From HIMB114 sp008638005 (GTDB lineage Bacteria > Pseudomonadota > Alphaproteobacteria > Pelagibacterales > Pelagibacteraceae), in NCBI GenBank assembly GCA_032681305.1, contig CP136340.1, forward strand, positions 310,001 to 374,000: a DNA stretch of 64,000 bases, in the 5' to 3' direction. Made by a program: the position numbers and the translations under genes. The notes beneath the pieces were generated by a model, which saw only the letters and a program-made list of their open reading frames with translations, did no database searches and was not told the DNA's origin. Below, one piece after another: positions 1 through 8,787 of the stretch (its first letter is position 1; each line of letters begins with the position of its first letter).

Positions 1-626
1 TTACCATCATTGGTAGATACTGAAAAAATTTTACTGTTACTATTAATTAAATAAACATTATCTTTATATATTTTAATATTTGATCGAAATGGGACGCCCA
101 ATTCAACCGACCAATTTTTTTTTAAAGTTTTAAGGTCAAAAGAATGAATATTTCCAAGATTGTCGGATAATAAAATATTATTTTTATACCCAACTAAATT
201 GAATGTTAAATTATAATTTTTATAGACTTTTCTTTTATAAACTTTAGTAGACCTAATTTTTTTTAATTCAGTGGAATATATAATTAAATTTGATTTGTCA
301 TCGATTGTAATAACATTATTTTCATAAATAATTATATTTTGAAAATTTCCAGATACTGATCTAGTTTTTTTTTGAAGCTCAATATTTACAGGATAAACTG
401 TATTACTATTATTGTAGTGCGTCTGTGACCAATTCTTATATTCTTTGAACTGATTAATCGAAATTTTGTTAATTTTATTTATATTTTGCTTAAAAAGATC
501 ATTATCATTTATTAACTCAATTCTTTTTCCTTGTTTTAAAAAAGCATCAATATCAACAAGTTCCTCTTTATCTCCGCCGCAAGACTTAAGAAATAAAATA
601 ATAAAAATGAAAAAAAAATATTTCAT
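1..626 (-). CDS. BamB-like beta-propeller lipoprotein (3' end outside window)
   Basis: Start ATG at 626; the C-terminus runs off the window. The first 20 residues form a hydrophobic signal ending in a lipobox (LFLKSC), so this is a predicted lipoprotein. The visible part has propeller-like repeats, for example strands ending NIHSFDLKTLKKNWSVELG and NVYLINSNSKIFSVSTNDG, as in PQQ-repeat proteins of the BamB outer-membrane assembly family. Its ATG overlaps the stop of the upstream TPR-like gene (ATGA), so the two are probably translationally coupled. The pairing of a YfgM-like protein with a BamB-like protein is known in other proteobacteria. The function is inferred from fold and context; the family is only moderately certain because the protein is truncated. 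Confidence 0.7.
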   Translation of the reverse strand, partial: MKYFFFIFIILFLKSCGGDKEELVDIDAFLKQGKRIELINDNDLFKQNINKINKISINQFKEYKNWSQTHYNNSNTVYPVNIELQKKTRSVSGNFQNIIIYENNVITIDDKSNLIIYSTELKKIRSTKVYKRKVYKNYNLTFNLVGYKNNILLSDNLGNIHSFDLKTLKKNWSVELGVPFRSNIKIYKDNVYLINSNSKIFSVSTNDG

Positions 627-1192
627 TTATTTTGATCTGATATTTGTTTTGCTTTATTTAGCTGATTAGATTTAATGTAAAAATCATAAAGTAGTTTCTT
701 TTTAATTAAAATAAAACTATCATTTTTATTATCTATTTTTAGCAAATCTAATATTTCACTTTCTTTAATCGTATCGAATTTTAAAATAACTTGTTTAATA
801 TTATTTAATTCATCAAAAAGTTTATTGTCAAAGTCACGGACCTTTTCAAATTGAAGTAAGGCCTTATCTTTTTGACCTTGATTGAGATAAATATCTACAG
901 TTCTATTTAACGCTAACTTTTGAATTGTTTGATTTTGACTATTTGTTAAATTCTCTAAAATTTCTAAGGCTTGATTATCATCTTTTTTAATTAAAGATTC
1001 TGCTTTTAAATATTGTTCTAACAAATTTTCATTATTTTTTTTATTAAGATAAGAGTTTATTTGGATAAAAATTGGAGTAACAATTAAAATGATAAAAAAG
1101 ACAATTATTAAAATTTTATTTTTTTTATAAAATTTTTCTATTTTTTCTTTGAATAAACTTTCTTTAATTTGACTTTCTAATTCATTAGACAT
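623..1192 (-). CDS. YfgM-like membrane-anchored TPR protein
   Basis: I chose the start at 1192 (MSNELESQ, 189 aa) because the longer frame would run into panB; this start lies two bases after the panB stop. Residues 1-25 are cytoplasmic and charged, then a single transmembrane helix (about 27-46, rich in Ile/Phe/Val) leads to an extracytoplasmic helical part with TPR-like repeats (AESLIKKDDNQALEILENL, KALLQFEKV). This is the architecture of YfgM/DUF2133 proteins, which work next to the Sec translocon and BamB. The gene overlaps the next gene by four bases, and that gene encodes a BamB-like lipoprotein, which supports the assignment. The cargo and exact role cannot be read from sequence. Confidence 0.6.
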   Translation of the reverse strand: MSNELESQIKESLFKEKIEKFYKKNKILIIVFFIILIVTPIFIQINSYLNKKNNENLLEQYLKAESLIKKDDNQALEILENLTNSQNQTIQKLALNRTVDIYLNQGQKDKALLQFEKVRDFDNKLFDELNNIKQVILKFDTIKESEILDLLKIDNKNDSFILIKKKLLYDFYIKSNQLNKAKQISDQNK

Positions 1193-1193
1193 T

Positions 1194-1961
1194 TTAATTA
1201 TAAATATTTTGCTTAGTTGGAAACTTCCTACCCCTAACATCTTTAGCATAATTCCCAATTGCTTTAATAATTTGTTTTTTTAAATTTGCGTATTTTTTTA
1301 CAAATTTTGGCACTTTATCAAAAAACCCAAGCAAATCTTCAGTTACAAGAACTTGTCCATCGCAATTTACAGAAGCACCTATACCAATAATTGGAGCTTT
1401 GGAATGTTTGAGAACATCTTCAGCCGCATCAAAACTTGTTGCCTCTAGAACAATTGAAAATACACCCGCTTGTTCCAAATGCTTAATATCATCAACTAAC
1501 TTTTTTCTTTCTCTTAAATTTCTACCTTTAATTTTATAATCTTTCTTAGATTTAATTTTTTGGGGCAATAAACCCACGTGACCCATAACATTGATTTTAT
1601 TTTTGATTAAATATTTAATTATTTCTGATTTTTCTTTTCCACCCTCAAGTTTTACAGCATCACATTTCGTGACTTGAATAATTTTTTTAGCATTATTTAA
1701 TGCAGATTTTTTGGTAGTATAAGTTCCAAAAGGCATGTCAACGACCATTATAGATTTCTTAATTCCGAGTTTAACAGATTTTGCGTGTCTTATAATGTCA
1801 TCTAAGCTTACCGCTCTAGTGGTAGAGAATCCATAGTATGCCATACCAAGAGAGTCACCTACTAAAATTAAATCACAAAACTCATCGGCTATTTGAGCAG
1901 TAAATTTATTGTAAGCAGTTAAACATACAATCGGTTTTCTTTTAAATAAAATCTTTTTCAC
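1194..1961 (-). CDS. panB: 3-methyl-2-oxobutanoate hydroxymethyltransferase
   Basis: First committed enzyme of pantothenate (coenzyme A) synthesis: it transfers a hydroxymethyl group from 5,10-methylene-THF to 2-oxoisovalerate to give ketopantoate. The protein is 255 aa, close to the usual PanB length. The metal-binding loop VGDSLGM is at 34-40, a GHVGLLPQ segment near 127 and a VLEA segment near 172, all in PanB order. The start is GTG at 1961, three bases after the guaA stop, so it is probably cotranscribed with guaA. No panC or panD is visible here. The C-terminus ends FPTKQNIYN and shows no truncation. Confident assignment. Confidence 0.95.
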   Translation of the reverse strand: MKKILFKRKPIVCLTAYNKFTAQIADEFCDLILVGDSLGMAYYGFSTTRAVSLDDIIRHAKSVKLGIKKSIMVVDMPFGTYTTKKSALNNAKKIIQVTKCDAVKLEGGKEKSEIIKYLIKNKINVMGHVGLLPQKIKSKKDYKIKGRNLRERKKLVDDIKHLEQAGVFSIVLEATSFDAAEDVLKHSKAPIIGIGASVNCDGQVLVTEDLLGFFDKVPKFVKKYANLKKQIIKAIGNYAKDVRGRKFPTKQNIYN

Positions 1962-1964
1962 ACC

Positions 1965-3524
1965 CTATTCCCACTCTATCGTACCTGGTGGCTTAGATGT
2001 AATATCGTAAACCACTCTATTAATTCCAGTCACTTCATTAATAATTCTGTTAGAAATCTCGGATAAATCTTTATGTTCAAAACGAAAATAATCTGCGGTC
2101 ATCCCATCTAAAGATGTCACGGCGCGCAAGCCACAAACAAAATCATAGGTTCTCGCATCTCCCATAACGCCAACTGTTTTCACAGGTAACAAAACTGCAA
2201 AAGCTTGCCAGATCTTATTATACAACCCTCTGATTTTAAGTTCTTCAATATAAATTTGGTCAGCGCGTTGTAAAATATTAATTTTATTTTTATCTAATTT
2301 ACCAGGTATCCTGATGGCTAATCCTGGGCCTGGAAAAGGATGCCTATCTATTAAAAATTTATTAACTTTTAATTGTTTACCAATTTTCCTAACTTCATCC
2401 TTAAACATTTCATTAAAAGGTTCTATTAAAGATAATTTCATTTTTTTAGGAAGCCCTCCAACGTTATGATGTGATTTGATTACTGAAGTGGGGCTTCCTG
2501 AAAAACTTTTGCTTTCAATTAAATCTGGATAAAGCGTTCCTTGTGCTAAAAATTTAATTTTACTATTATTTTTTTTAAATTTTTCAAAAATTTCAATAAA
2601 AGTTTTTCCAATGATTTTTCTTTTGGTTTCTGGATCAGAAATATTGTTTAATTTTTTTAAAAATACTTTTTTAGCGTCAATAATAAAAAAAGATTTACTG
2701 AATTTTTTTTTAAATAATTTTTTAATCTCTTCTGTTTCACCTGCTCTCATTAAACCTGTATCTACATAAACACAAATCAGCTTTTTTTTTATAGCTTTGT
2801 ATAAAATATGAGCCAATACACTACTATCTACTCCACCAGATAAAGCACATAGTACTCTTTCATCATTTTTCACAACATTTTGTATATCTTTAATTATTTT
2901 GTGTACTTTGAATTTATCTGTCCAATTTTTTTTAATTTTACAAATCTTAAATAGAAAATTTTTAAAAATTATTTTTCCTCCATGTGTATGAAATACTTCT
3001 GGATGAAATTGGGTTGAAAAAATTTTTTTTGATTTATGTTCTAAAACAGCACATTGGGAATTTGAAGTGGATGCAATAATAGAAAAGTTTTTTGGCTTAA
3101 TTTTTACAGAATCCGAATGACTCATCCATACAATATTTTTTTTATTTTTAAAAAAATTTTTGGTTAATATAGATTTTTTTTTCTCATAAAGTACTGCACT
3201 TCCAAATTCTTTTTTTTTTGAGTAATTAGTTTTTCCTCCAAAAAAATTGGAGATTAATTGATGACCATAACAAATTCCAAGAACTGGAATTTTTTTAAAA
3301 TCAATATTAAGGTCTATAGAAGGGGCAGCTTTTGTAAGAGTTGATTTCGGACCACCTGATAGAATAATCCCTTTAATATCAGAGAAGCTAAATTTTATTG
3401 AATTGAAATTTTTGTAATTTATTAATTCACAATAAACTCCAAGTTCTCTTATCTGCCTTGCGATCAACTGTGTAACTTGGGAACCAAAATCAATTATTAA
3501 AATCTTATCTAAGCTACTATTCAT
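1965..3524 (-). CDS. guaA: GMP synthase (glutamine-hydrolysing)
   Basis: Converts XMP to GMP using glutamine and ATP. Domain order is class I glutamine amidotransferase (1-195), ATP pyrophosphatase, then the dimerisation domain. The amidotransferase nucleophile Cys85 sits in GICYGHQ, with His174/Glu176 in FHPEVFH. The PP-loop SGGVDSS is at 229-235. The C-terminus ends PPGTIEWE, typical for GuaA. Length 519 aa is normal. The ATG overlaps the upstream gene's stop by one base, and guaB lies just upstream, so the two GMP-branch genes sit in one minus-strand cluster, separated by a small TPR gene. Confidence 0.97.
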   Translation of the reverse strand: MNSSLDKILIIDFGSQVTQLIARQIRELGVYCELINYKNFNSIKFSFSDIKGIILSGGPKSTLTKAAPSIDLNIDFKKIPVLGICYGHQLISNFFGGKTNYSKKKEFGSAVLYEKKKSILTKNFFKNKKNIVWMSHSDSVKIKPKNFSIIASTSNSQCAVLEHKSKKIFSTQFHPEVFHTHGGKIIFKNFLFKICKIKKNWTDKFKVHKIIKDIQNVVKNDERVLCALSGGVDSSVLAHILYKAIKKKLICVYVDTGLMRAGETEEIKKLFKKKFSKSFFIIDAKKVFLKKLNNISDPETKRKIIGKTFIEIFEKFKKNNSKIKFLAQGTLYPDLIESKSFSGSPTSVIKSHHNVGGLPKKMKLSLIEPFNEMFKDEVRKIGKQLKVNKFLIDRHPFPGPGLAIRIPGKLDKNKINILQRADQIYIEELKIRGLYNKIWQAFAVLLPVKTVGVMGDARTYDFVCGLRAVTSLDGMTADYFRFEHKDLSEISNRIINEVTGINRVVYDITSKPPGTIEWE

Positions 3525-3946
3525 TAACTTTTAGATTTATTTAAAAGCTGATTTAACTCATCTTTTTTTGAACATAAACTTGCACATTCTTTTTTAAAAA
3601 GTTCATATTTACTATTTGCAACTTCATAATCTGCATCATTAATTTTTTTTAATATTATTAAATATAAAGCTTCTTCGTTTTTTGGCTCTAATAACAAAAC
3701 ATTATTTAGATTCTTTTCAAATTCGTTTTCATCATTTAATTCTTTAAATATCTTAGCAAGATACAAGTAACTTTTAGTGTTTTTTGGATTTCTAACAATG
3801 TCCTTTTGAAAATTAAATTTAGCTTCCTCAAATTTTTTCTTAGCATATTTTTCTTGTCCAATTTCAAAAAATTTACTTTTTTCATTTGAAAATGAAGTTG
3901 TCTGATAAACTAATAAAATTATTAAATACGTAAAAAATTTAATCAT
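3524..3946 (-). CDS. small secreted TPR-like protein
   Basis: 140 aa. Residues 1-20 (MIKFFTYLIILLVYQTTSFS) look like a Sec signal peptide; the rest has tetratricopeptide-like helices (IGQEKYAKKKFEEAKFNFQ, NTKSYLYLAKIFKEL), suggesting a periplasmic helical repeat protein. It starts inside the last codons of guaB (8-base overlap) and its stop overlaps the guaA start, so it is wedged between the two purine genes and surely cotranscribed. I do not recognise a specific family; the TPR assignment rests on pattern only. There is no catalytic motif. Confidence 0.6.
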   Translation of the reverse strand: MIKFFTYLIILLVYQTTSFSNEKSKFFEIGQEKYAKKKFEEAKFNFQKDIVRNPKNTKSYLYLAKIFKELNDENEFEKNLNNVLLLEPKNEEALYLIILKKINDADYEVANSKYELFKKECASLCSKKDELNQLLNKSKS

Positions 3947-5408
3947 TTACGGGGTAATTTGGAGATTGTTTTGTGATTTGAACATCGTGCACATGCCCTT
4001 CTTTAATTCCTGAATTAGATATTTCTATAAACTTTGCATTTTTTTGGAAGTCTTTAAGGTTCCTAGCACCTAAGTAACCCATTGAAGATTTAAGACCACC
4101 AATTAATTGGTCAATAATGTTTTTTACCGGTCCTCTATAAGGAACTCTTCCTTCTATTCCTTCTGGAACAAGTTTTAATTGATCTTTAATATCTTGTTGA
4201 AAATATCTATCTGCAGATCCTCGTGCCATTGCTGCGATGGAACCCATTCCTCTATAAGATTTATATGATCTGCCTTGATAATAAAATATTTCCCCCGGCG
4301 TTTCATCAGTACCAGCCAATAAAGAACCAATCATTACAGCATCTGCTCCAGCGCCTAATGCTTTTGCAATATCCCCTGAATATCTTATTCCACCATCTGC
4401 GATAATTTTTACATCTTTAAATTTACTTAATGCTCTTTTAACATTAATGATTGCAGAAAATTGAGGAAATCCTATTCCCGCTACAACTCGAGTTGTACAA
4501 ATTGAACCTGGTCCAATACCTACTTTTACAGCGTCAACTTTTAATTTCGCAAGTTCAATTGCTGCTTCAGCTGTAGCAATATTCCCGGCTATTAAAGTAA
4601 TATTTTTATTTAGTGACCTAATTTTTTTTACCGTATTAATTACAGACTGACTGTGACCATGGGCAGTATCAATAGTTAGAAAATCACATCCAGCTTTCAT
4701 TAAACTTACAGCTCTATTTACTCCATCTTGATCAACACCTATAGCAGCTCCTACAACTAAAGATTTTTTTTCATCTTTAGATGCAAGCGGAAACTTCTCT
4801 GATTTCTCAATATCTTTAACCGTAATCAATCCTAAGCATTGATTTTTATTATTTGTAACAATTAATTTTTCTATTCGATGCTTATGTAGTAATTTTTTAG
4901 CTGATAAACTGGTATAACCCTGTCTTATCGTAATAACATCTTTAGTCATTAAATCTTTAACTTTAATTTTATCATTAAGATTAAACCTTAAATCTCGATT
5001 TGTTATAATACCCAATATTTGATTATTCTTATTAACAACCGGGATCCCAGAAATACTTTTTTCTGTAATTATCCTTTTTACATCAGAGATATTATTGTCT
5101 GGTCCAATTGTTATTGGGTCAACTACCATCCCAGATTCATATTTTTTTACTTTTAAAACCTCATCAACTTGTTGCTCAATAGACATATTCTTATGTATAC
5201 AGGATGCCCCTCCTAATTGTGCCATAGCAATAGCAAGTTTAGACTCAGATACTGTATCCATTGCTGCTGAGATAATAGGAACTTCAAGTTTTATTTTTTT
5301 GGATAGATAAGTAGCTGTTTGACAATCAGACGGTTTTACGTTGCTCTTTTGTGGTACGAGCAAAATATCATCAAAAGTATATGCTTTGGATATTTCCATA
5401 GAATTCAT
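3939..5408 (-). CDS. guaB: inosine-5'-monophosphate dehydrogenase
   Basis: Oxidises IMP to XMP with NAD, the rate-limiting step of guanine nucleotide synthesis; the product feeds GuaA two genes downstream. A TIM barrel is interrupted by two CBS domains (about 100-205). The catalytic loop GPGSICTTR places the nucleophile Cys near residue 304; the flap RGMGS and YFQQ segments follow. 489 aa is normal. Two start codons are possible: ATG at 5408, or ATG at 5399 giving MEISKAYTFDD, which matches the usual IMPDH N-terminus slightly better. Neither has a clear Shine-Dalgarno sequence. Confidence 0.97.
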   Translation of the reverse strand: MNSMEISKAYTFDDILLVPQKSNVKPSDCQTATYLSKKIKLEVPIISAAMDTVSESKLAIAMAQLGGASCIHKNMSIEQQVDEVLKVKKYESGMVVDPITIGPDNNISDVKRIITEKSISGIPVVNKNNQILGIITNRDLRFNLNDKIKVKDLMTKDVITIRQGYTSLSAKKLLHKHRIEKLIVTNNKNQCLGLITVKDIEKSEKFPLASKDEKKSLVVGAAIGVDQDGVNRAVSLMKAGCDFLTIDTAHGHSQSVINTVKKIRSLNKNITLIAGNIATAEAAIELAKLKVDAVKVGIGPGSICTTRVVAGIGFPQFSAIINVKRALSKFKDVKIIADGGIRYSGDIAKALGAGADAVMIGSLLAGTDETPGEIFYYQGRSYKSYRGMGSIAAMARGSADRYFQQDIKDQLKLVPEGIEGRVPYRGPVKNIIDQLIGGLKSSMGYLGARNLKDFQKNAKFIEISNSGIKEGHVHDVQITKQSPNYPVND

Positions 5409-5450
5409 TAAAATATTTTAATTTTGTTGTCAATCAGAACTTGGTTAAAA

Positions 5451-6068
5451 TTATTTTTGACAATAAATATACATCTCTTTTGAGTCTTTTCTACTGGACT
5501 GAGGTTTAATGATTTTGTTTTTTTTAAAATTTGTTTTTGAAAATTCAATTATATCTTTGTCTAATTCACCATTAAAATATTTGCACAATACATTACCCCT
5601 AGGTTTCAAATTTTGAGTTGCAAACTTTAATACCTCAAGACAAATTGTGTTAGTATTAAAAGAATCTAATTTTTTATTTCCTGTAGTGTTTACTGCAATA
5701 TCCGACAATATAGTATCGATAGTATGAATTTTTTTTTTTATTATGTTTTGAATATTTTCATCTGCAAAATCTCCTTTAACAAAATCAACATAATTTATTT
5801 TATCAATATCAAGTATGTCTATTGCAAGAATGTTTTTGAAGTTTTTTTTTGATAAAAATTGAGACCAGCTCCCTGGGGCAGCGCCTAGATCTAAAATATT
5901 ATCTTTTTGATCTAGAAATTTAATTTTGTTATTTATTTCTTCTAATTTAAATACCGCTCTAGATCTATATCCTAACTTTTTAGCTCTTAAGACTAAACTG
6001 TCATTACGATGTCTTTGTATCCACCTTTTAGAACTTCCGCTTAAACTTTTTTTTTTAAATTTAACCAA
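5451..6068 (-). CDS. rlmE: 23S rRNA (uridine-2'-O)-methyltransferase RlmE/FtsJ
   Basis: Rossmann-fold SAM methyltransferase that 2'-O-methylates U2552 of 23S rRNA in the E. coli family member. 205 aa, normal length. The SAM site DLGAAPGSWSQFL is at 60-72. The catalytic Lys/Asp/Lys residues of the family fit K41 (FKLEEI), D123 (LSDIAVNTTG) and K163 (LCKYF). The start is a TTG at 6068, one base after the pssA stop, so translation probably depends on the upstream gene. The N-terminus is Lys/Ser-rich, as is common for RNA-binding ends of this family. Confidence 0.92.
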   Translation of the reverse strand: MVKFKKKSLSGSSKRWIQRHRNDSLVLRAKKLGYRSRAVFKLEEINNKIKFLDQKDNILDLGAAPGSWSQFLSKKNFKNILAIDILDIDKINYVDFVKGDFADENIQNIIKKKIHTIDTILSDIAVNTTGNKKLDSFNTNTICLEVLKFATQNLKPRGNVLCKYFNGELDKDIIEFSKTNFKKNKIIKPQSSRKDSKEMYIYCQK

Positions 6069-6069
6069 A

Positions 6070-6849
6070 TTAAAATAATTCGTCAGAAATTATACTATCA
6101 CCTTTTTTTATTTTTTTATCATTAGTCTTTTTCAAAGACATATAATGAAAAAAACTAACAGGTATTAAAATAAAATAAATTAATCCAACAATAGTTAAAG
6201 TTTCGAAAGGTCTATTAAACAACAATCCAAAAAAAAGAACTAAAACTAAAACTAATAAAATAAAAAAACTTTTTGATATTTTGATTTTTTTTACTGCATA
6301 AGTTGGAATTTTACTAATCATAAGAAAAGAAGTTAGTATCACTATGCCTAAAACAATATTTTCATGATTAACAAATGAAATGTCAAATTCAGAAAATGTT
6401 ACTATCATAGGCATTAAGATTAACCCTGCACCTGCAGGTGCAGGTACGCCTGAGAAAAAATTGACCCTCCAGTTATTTTTTTGATTATTCTCTATGTCTA
6501 AATTAAATCTCGCTAACCTTAAACAACACGAAACAACAAAAATTAAAGTAATTATCCATCCATAAAATTTAATATTACTTAAAGACCAAAAATAAACTAA
6601 TAAACTTGGACAAACTCCAAAATTTACAAAATCAGTTAAAGAATCTAATTCAGCTCCAAATTTTGATGTACCGTTGATCAATCTTGCAATTCTACCATCT
6701 GCAGCGTCCAATATAGCTGCCAACAAAATAAAAATAATTGATTGTTGAAAATTACCCTCAAAAGCCAATTTAATAGAATTTAGACCAAGGCATAAACCAA
6801 TTATTGTAATAAAATTAGGTAAAGCAATCCTAAAATCAATTTTTTTCAT
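6070..6849 (-). CDS. pssA: CDP-diacylglycerol--serine O-phosphatidyltransferase
   Basis: Makes phosphatidylserine from CDP-DAG and serine in the inner membrane. The CDP-alcohol phosphatidyltransferase signature is present: DGRIARLINGTSKFGAELDS is followed by LTD (D51 onwards), with the expected pattern of spaced Asp residues. About six to eight hydrophobic helices follow. 259 aa fits the membrane-bound (Gram-positive/alphaproteobacterial) PssA class. It lies 12 bases after psd, so the two steps to phosphatidylethanolamine are encoded together. The charged C-terminal tail is unremarkable. Confidence 0.95.
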   Translation of the reverse strand: MKKIDFRIALPNFITIIGLCLGLNSIKLAFEGNFQQSIIFILLAAILDAADGRIARLINGTSKFGAELDSLTDFVNFGVCPSLLVYFWSLSNIKFYGWIITLIFVVSCCLRLARFNLDIENNQKNNWRVNFFSGVPAPAGAGLILMPMIVTFSEFDISFVNHENIVLGIVILTSFLMISKIPTYAVKKIKISKSFFILLVLVLVLFFGLLFNRPFETLTIVGLIYFILIPVSFFHYMSLKKTNDKKIKKGDSIISDELF

Positions 6850-6861
6850 AATTATTTCTTA

Positions 6862-7521
6862 TTAGTTTTTTCTCGTTGCAATTAAGCTTTCACCCGCAAC
6901 CACTGTCTGCCCTTTTTTAACAAGCACATTAAAATTATCTGAAAAAAATAGATCTACCCTGCTACCAAATCTTATAATTCCAAAACTTTGACCTTGCTCA
7001 AAAACGTCACCAGAATTGCAATAAGATACTATTCTTCGAGCAACTAGGCCTGCCACTTGCGTTACAACTAATGTATCATTTAGTTTTGAAGTGATTTTAA
7101 TTAAATTTCTTTCATTTTTAAGACTAGCATCATCTAAAGAGGCATTTAAGTATTCCCCTGGCTTATAAAAAACTTCATCAACTTTGCATTCAATTGGAAA
7201 TCTATTTACATGGCAATTAAATACATTCATAAATACGCTTACTTTTGTAAATTTATCCTTTTCTAATGAAAGCTCTTGTGGCCCATCAACTCCTCTTTCG
7301 ATTTGACAAATCATTCCATCTGCAGGAGATACTAAAAAATTATTATCTTTTATAGGAAACCTATCGGGATCTCTAAAAAAATAAAAAACCCAAATAGAAA
7401 TTATTGCAGCAAAAATTCCAAGCAAATCTGATATTAAAAAAAGAAGAAAAGTGACAATTAAACTTATTATTAAAAACTTTTGACCTTCTTTATGAAATTT
7501 AGGTATGATTGTATCTAACAT
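6862..7521 (-). CDS. psd: phosphatidylserine decarboxylase proenzyme
   Basis: Decarboxylates phosphatidylserine to phosphatidylethanolamine. 219 aa, the short Psd type common in alphaproteobacteria. Self-cleavage to form the pyruvoyl group is expected between G186 and S187 in RFGSRVD. Two N-terminal membrane segments (about 17-50) are followed by the catalytic domain, with MNVFNCHVNRFP and SPADG motifs. First gene of the psd-pssA-rlmE run; its start is 49 bases from the divergent icd start, so both promoters share that short spacer. Confidence 0.95.
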   Translation of the reverse strand: MLDTIIPKFHKEGQKFLIISLIVTFLLFLISDLLGIFAAIISIWVFYFFRDPDRFPIKDNNFLVSPADGMICQIERGVDGPQELSLEKDKFTKVSVFMNVFNCHVNRFPIECKVDEVFYKPGEYLNASLDDASLKNERNLIKITSKLNDTLVVTQVAGLVARRIVSYCNSGDVFEQGQSFGIIRFGSRVDLFFSDNFNVLVKKGQTVVAGESLIATRKN

Positions 7522-7570
7522 AATATTTGATTGATTAAGTTTAAAGTATATAACGCAATTCTATAAAAAA

Positions 7571-8785
7571 ATGACTAAAATTAAAGTTAAAAATCCTGTT
7601 GTCGAGTTAGATGGTGATGAAATGACAAGGATTATTTGGTCTTTTATTAAAGAAAAACTAATACTGCCATATCTTGATATAGATCTTAAATACTATGATC
7701 TTGGTATGGAAAGTAGAGATAAAACTGATGACCAAATCACAATCGATTCAGCTAAAGCAATACAAAAATATGGTGTAGGTGTTAAATGTGCCACCATTAC
7801 TCCAGATGAAGCTAGAGTAGAAGAGTTTAAATTAAAAAAAATGTGGAGATCACCCAATGGTACTATTAGAAATATTTTGGGAGGAACTGTTTTTAGAGAA
7901 CCAATAATCTGTAAGAATGTTCCAAAATTAGTCCCAAGTTGGACAGATCCAATTGTTATTGGAAGGCATGCTTTTGGAGATCAATATAGAGCAACTGATT
8001 TTAAAGTTCCTGGAAAAGGAAAACTTAGAGTTATTTGGGAATCAGAAGATGGTTCGAATAAAATTGAAAAAGAAATTTTTGATTTTCCAAGTTCTGGTGT
8101 AGCCTTGTCTATGTATAATCTTGACGACTCAATTAGGGATTTTGCAAGAGCTTGTATGAATTATGGTTTGTTAAGAAAATGGCCAGTTTATATGTCTACA
8201 AAAAATACAATTTTAAAAGCATACGATGGAAGGTTTAAGGACTTGTTTGAGGAGATTTACCAAAAAGAATTTAAAAATAAATTTGATGAAATTGGAATTA
8301 CCTACGAGCATAGACTAATAGATGATATGGTTGCATGTGCAATGAAATGGAGTGGTAAATATATTTGGGCGTGTAAAAATTATGATGGAGATGTTCAGTC
8401 AGATACTGTTGCTCAAGGATTTGGGTCTTTAGGGTTGATGACAAGTGTACTGATGACGCCAGACGGAAAAACAGTTGAATCTGAAGCGGCTCACGGGACT
8501 GTAACAAGACATTATAGACAGCATCAACAAGGAAAAGAAACCTCTACAAATCCAATTGCATCAATATTTGCTTGGACAAGAGGCTTGGCACACCGTGGTA
8601 AATTAGACGGAAATGAAGAGCTAACTAAATTTGCAAATACTCTTGAGGAAGTTTGTGTGGACTCGGTAGAGAGCGGATATATGAGCAAAGACTTAGCAAT
8701 ATTGATTGGGAAAGATACAAAGTTTCAAACGACTAACCAATTTTTAGAAACTATTAATGGCAATCTTAAGTCTAAATTATCTTAA
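7571..8785 (+). CDS. icd: NADP-dependent isocitrate dehydrogenase
   Basis: TCA-cycle oxidative decarboxylation of isocitrate to 2-oxoglutarate. 404 aa, of the homodimeric 'eukaryotic-like' subfamily, as is usual in alphaproteobacteria, judged by VKNPVVELDGDEMTRIIW at the start, GTIRNILGGTVFREPI around 97-112, and SEAAHGTVTRHYR near the NADP site. Start ATG at 7571. It is followed two bases after its stop by a glycosyltransferase gene with a TTG start. Complete, no anomaly seen. Confidence 0.97.
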   Translation: MTKIKVKNPVVELDGDEMTRIIWSFIKEKLILPYLDIDLKYYDLGMESRDKTDDQITIDSAKAIQKYGVGVKCATITPDEARVEEFKLKKMWRSPNGTIRNILGGTVFREPIICKNVPKLVPSWTDPIVIGRHAFGDQYRATDFKVPGKGKLRVIWESEDGSNKIEKEIFDFPSSGVALSMYNLDDSIRDFARACMNYGLLRKWPVYMSTKNTILKAYDGRFKDLFEEIYQKEFKNKFDEIGITYEHRLIDDMVACAMKWSGKYIWACKNYDGDVQSDTVAQGFGSLGLMTSVLMTPDGKTVESEAAHGTVTRHYRQHQQGKETSTNPIASIFAWTRGLAHRGKLDGNEELTKFANTLEEVCVDSVESGYMSKDLAILIGKDTKFQTTNQFLETINGNLKSKLS

Positions 8786-8787
8786 AC

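Noticed and set aside
466..669. Plus-strand open frame of 67 codons
   Set aside because: Lies antisense to the lipoprotein gene start and has low-complexity Phe/Leu/Ser content; no homology pattern or ribosome-binding site.
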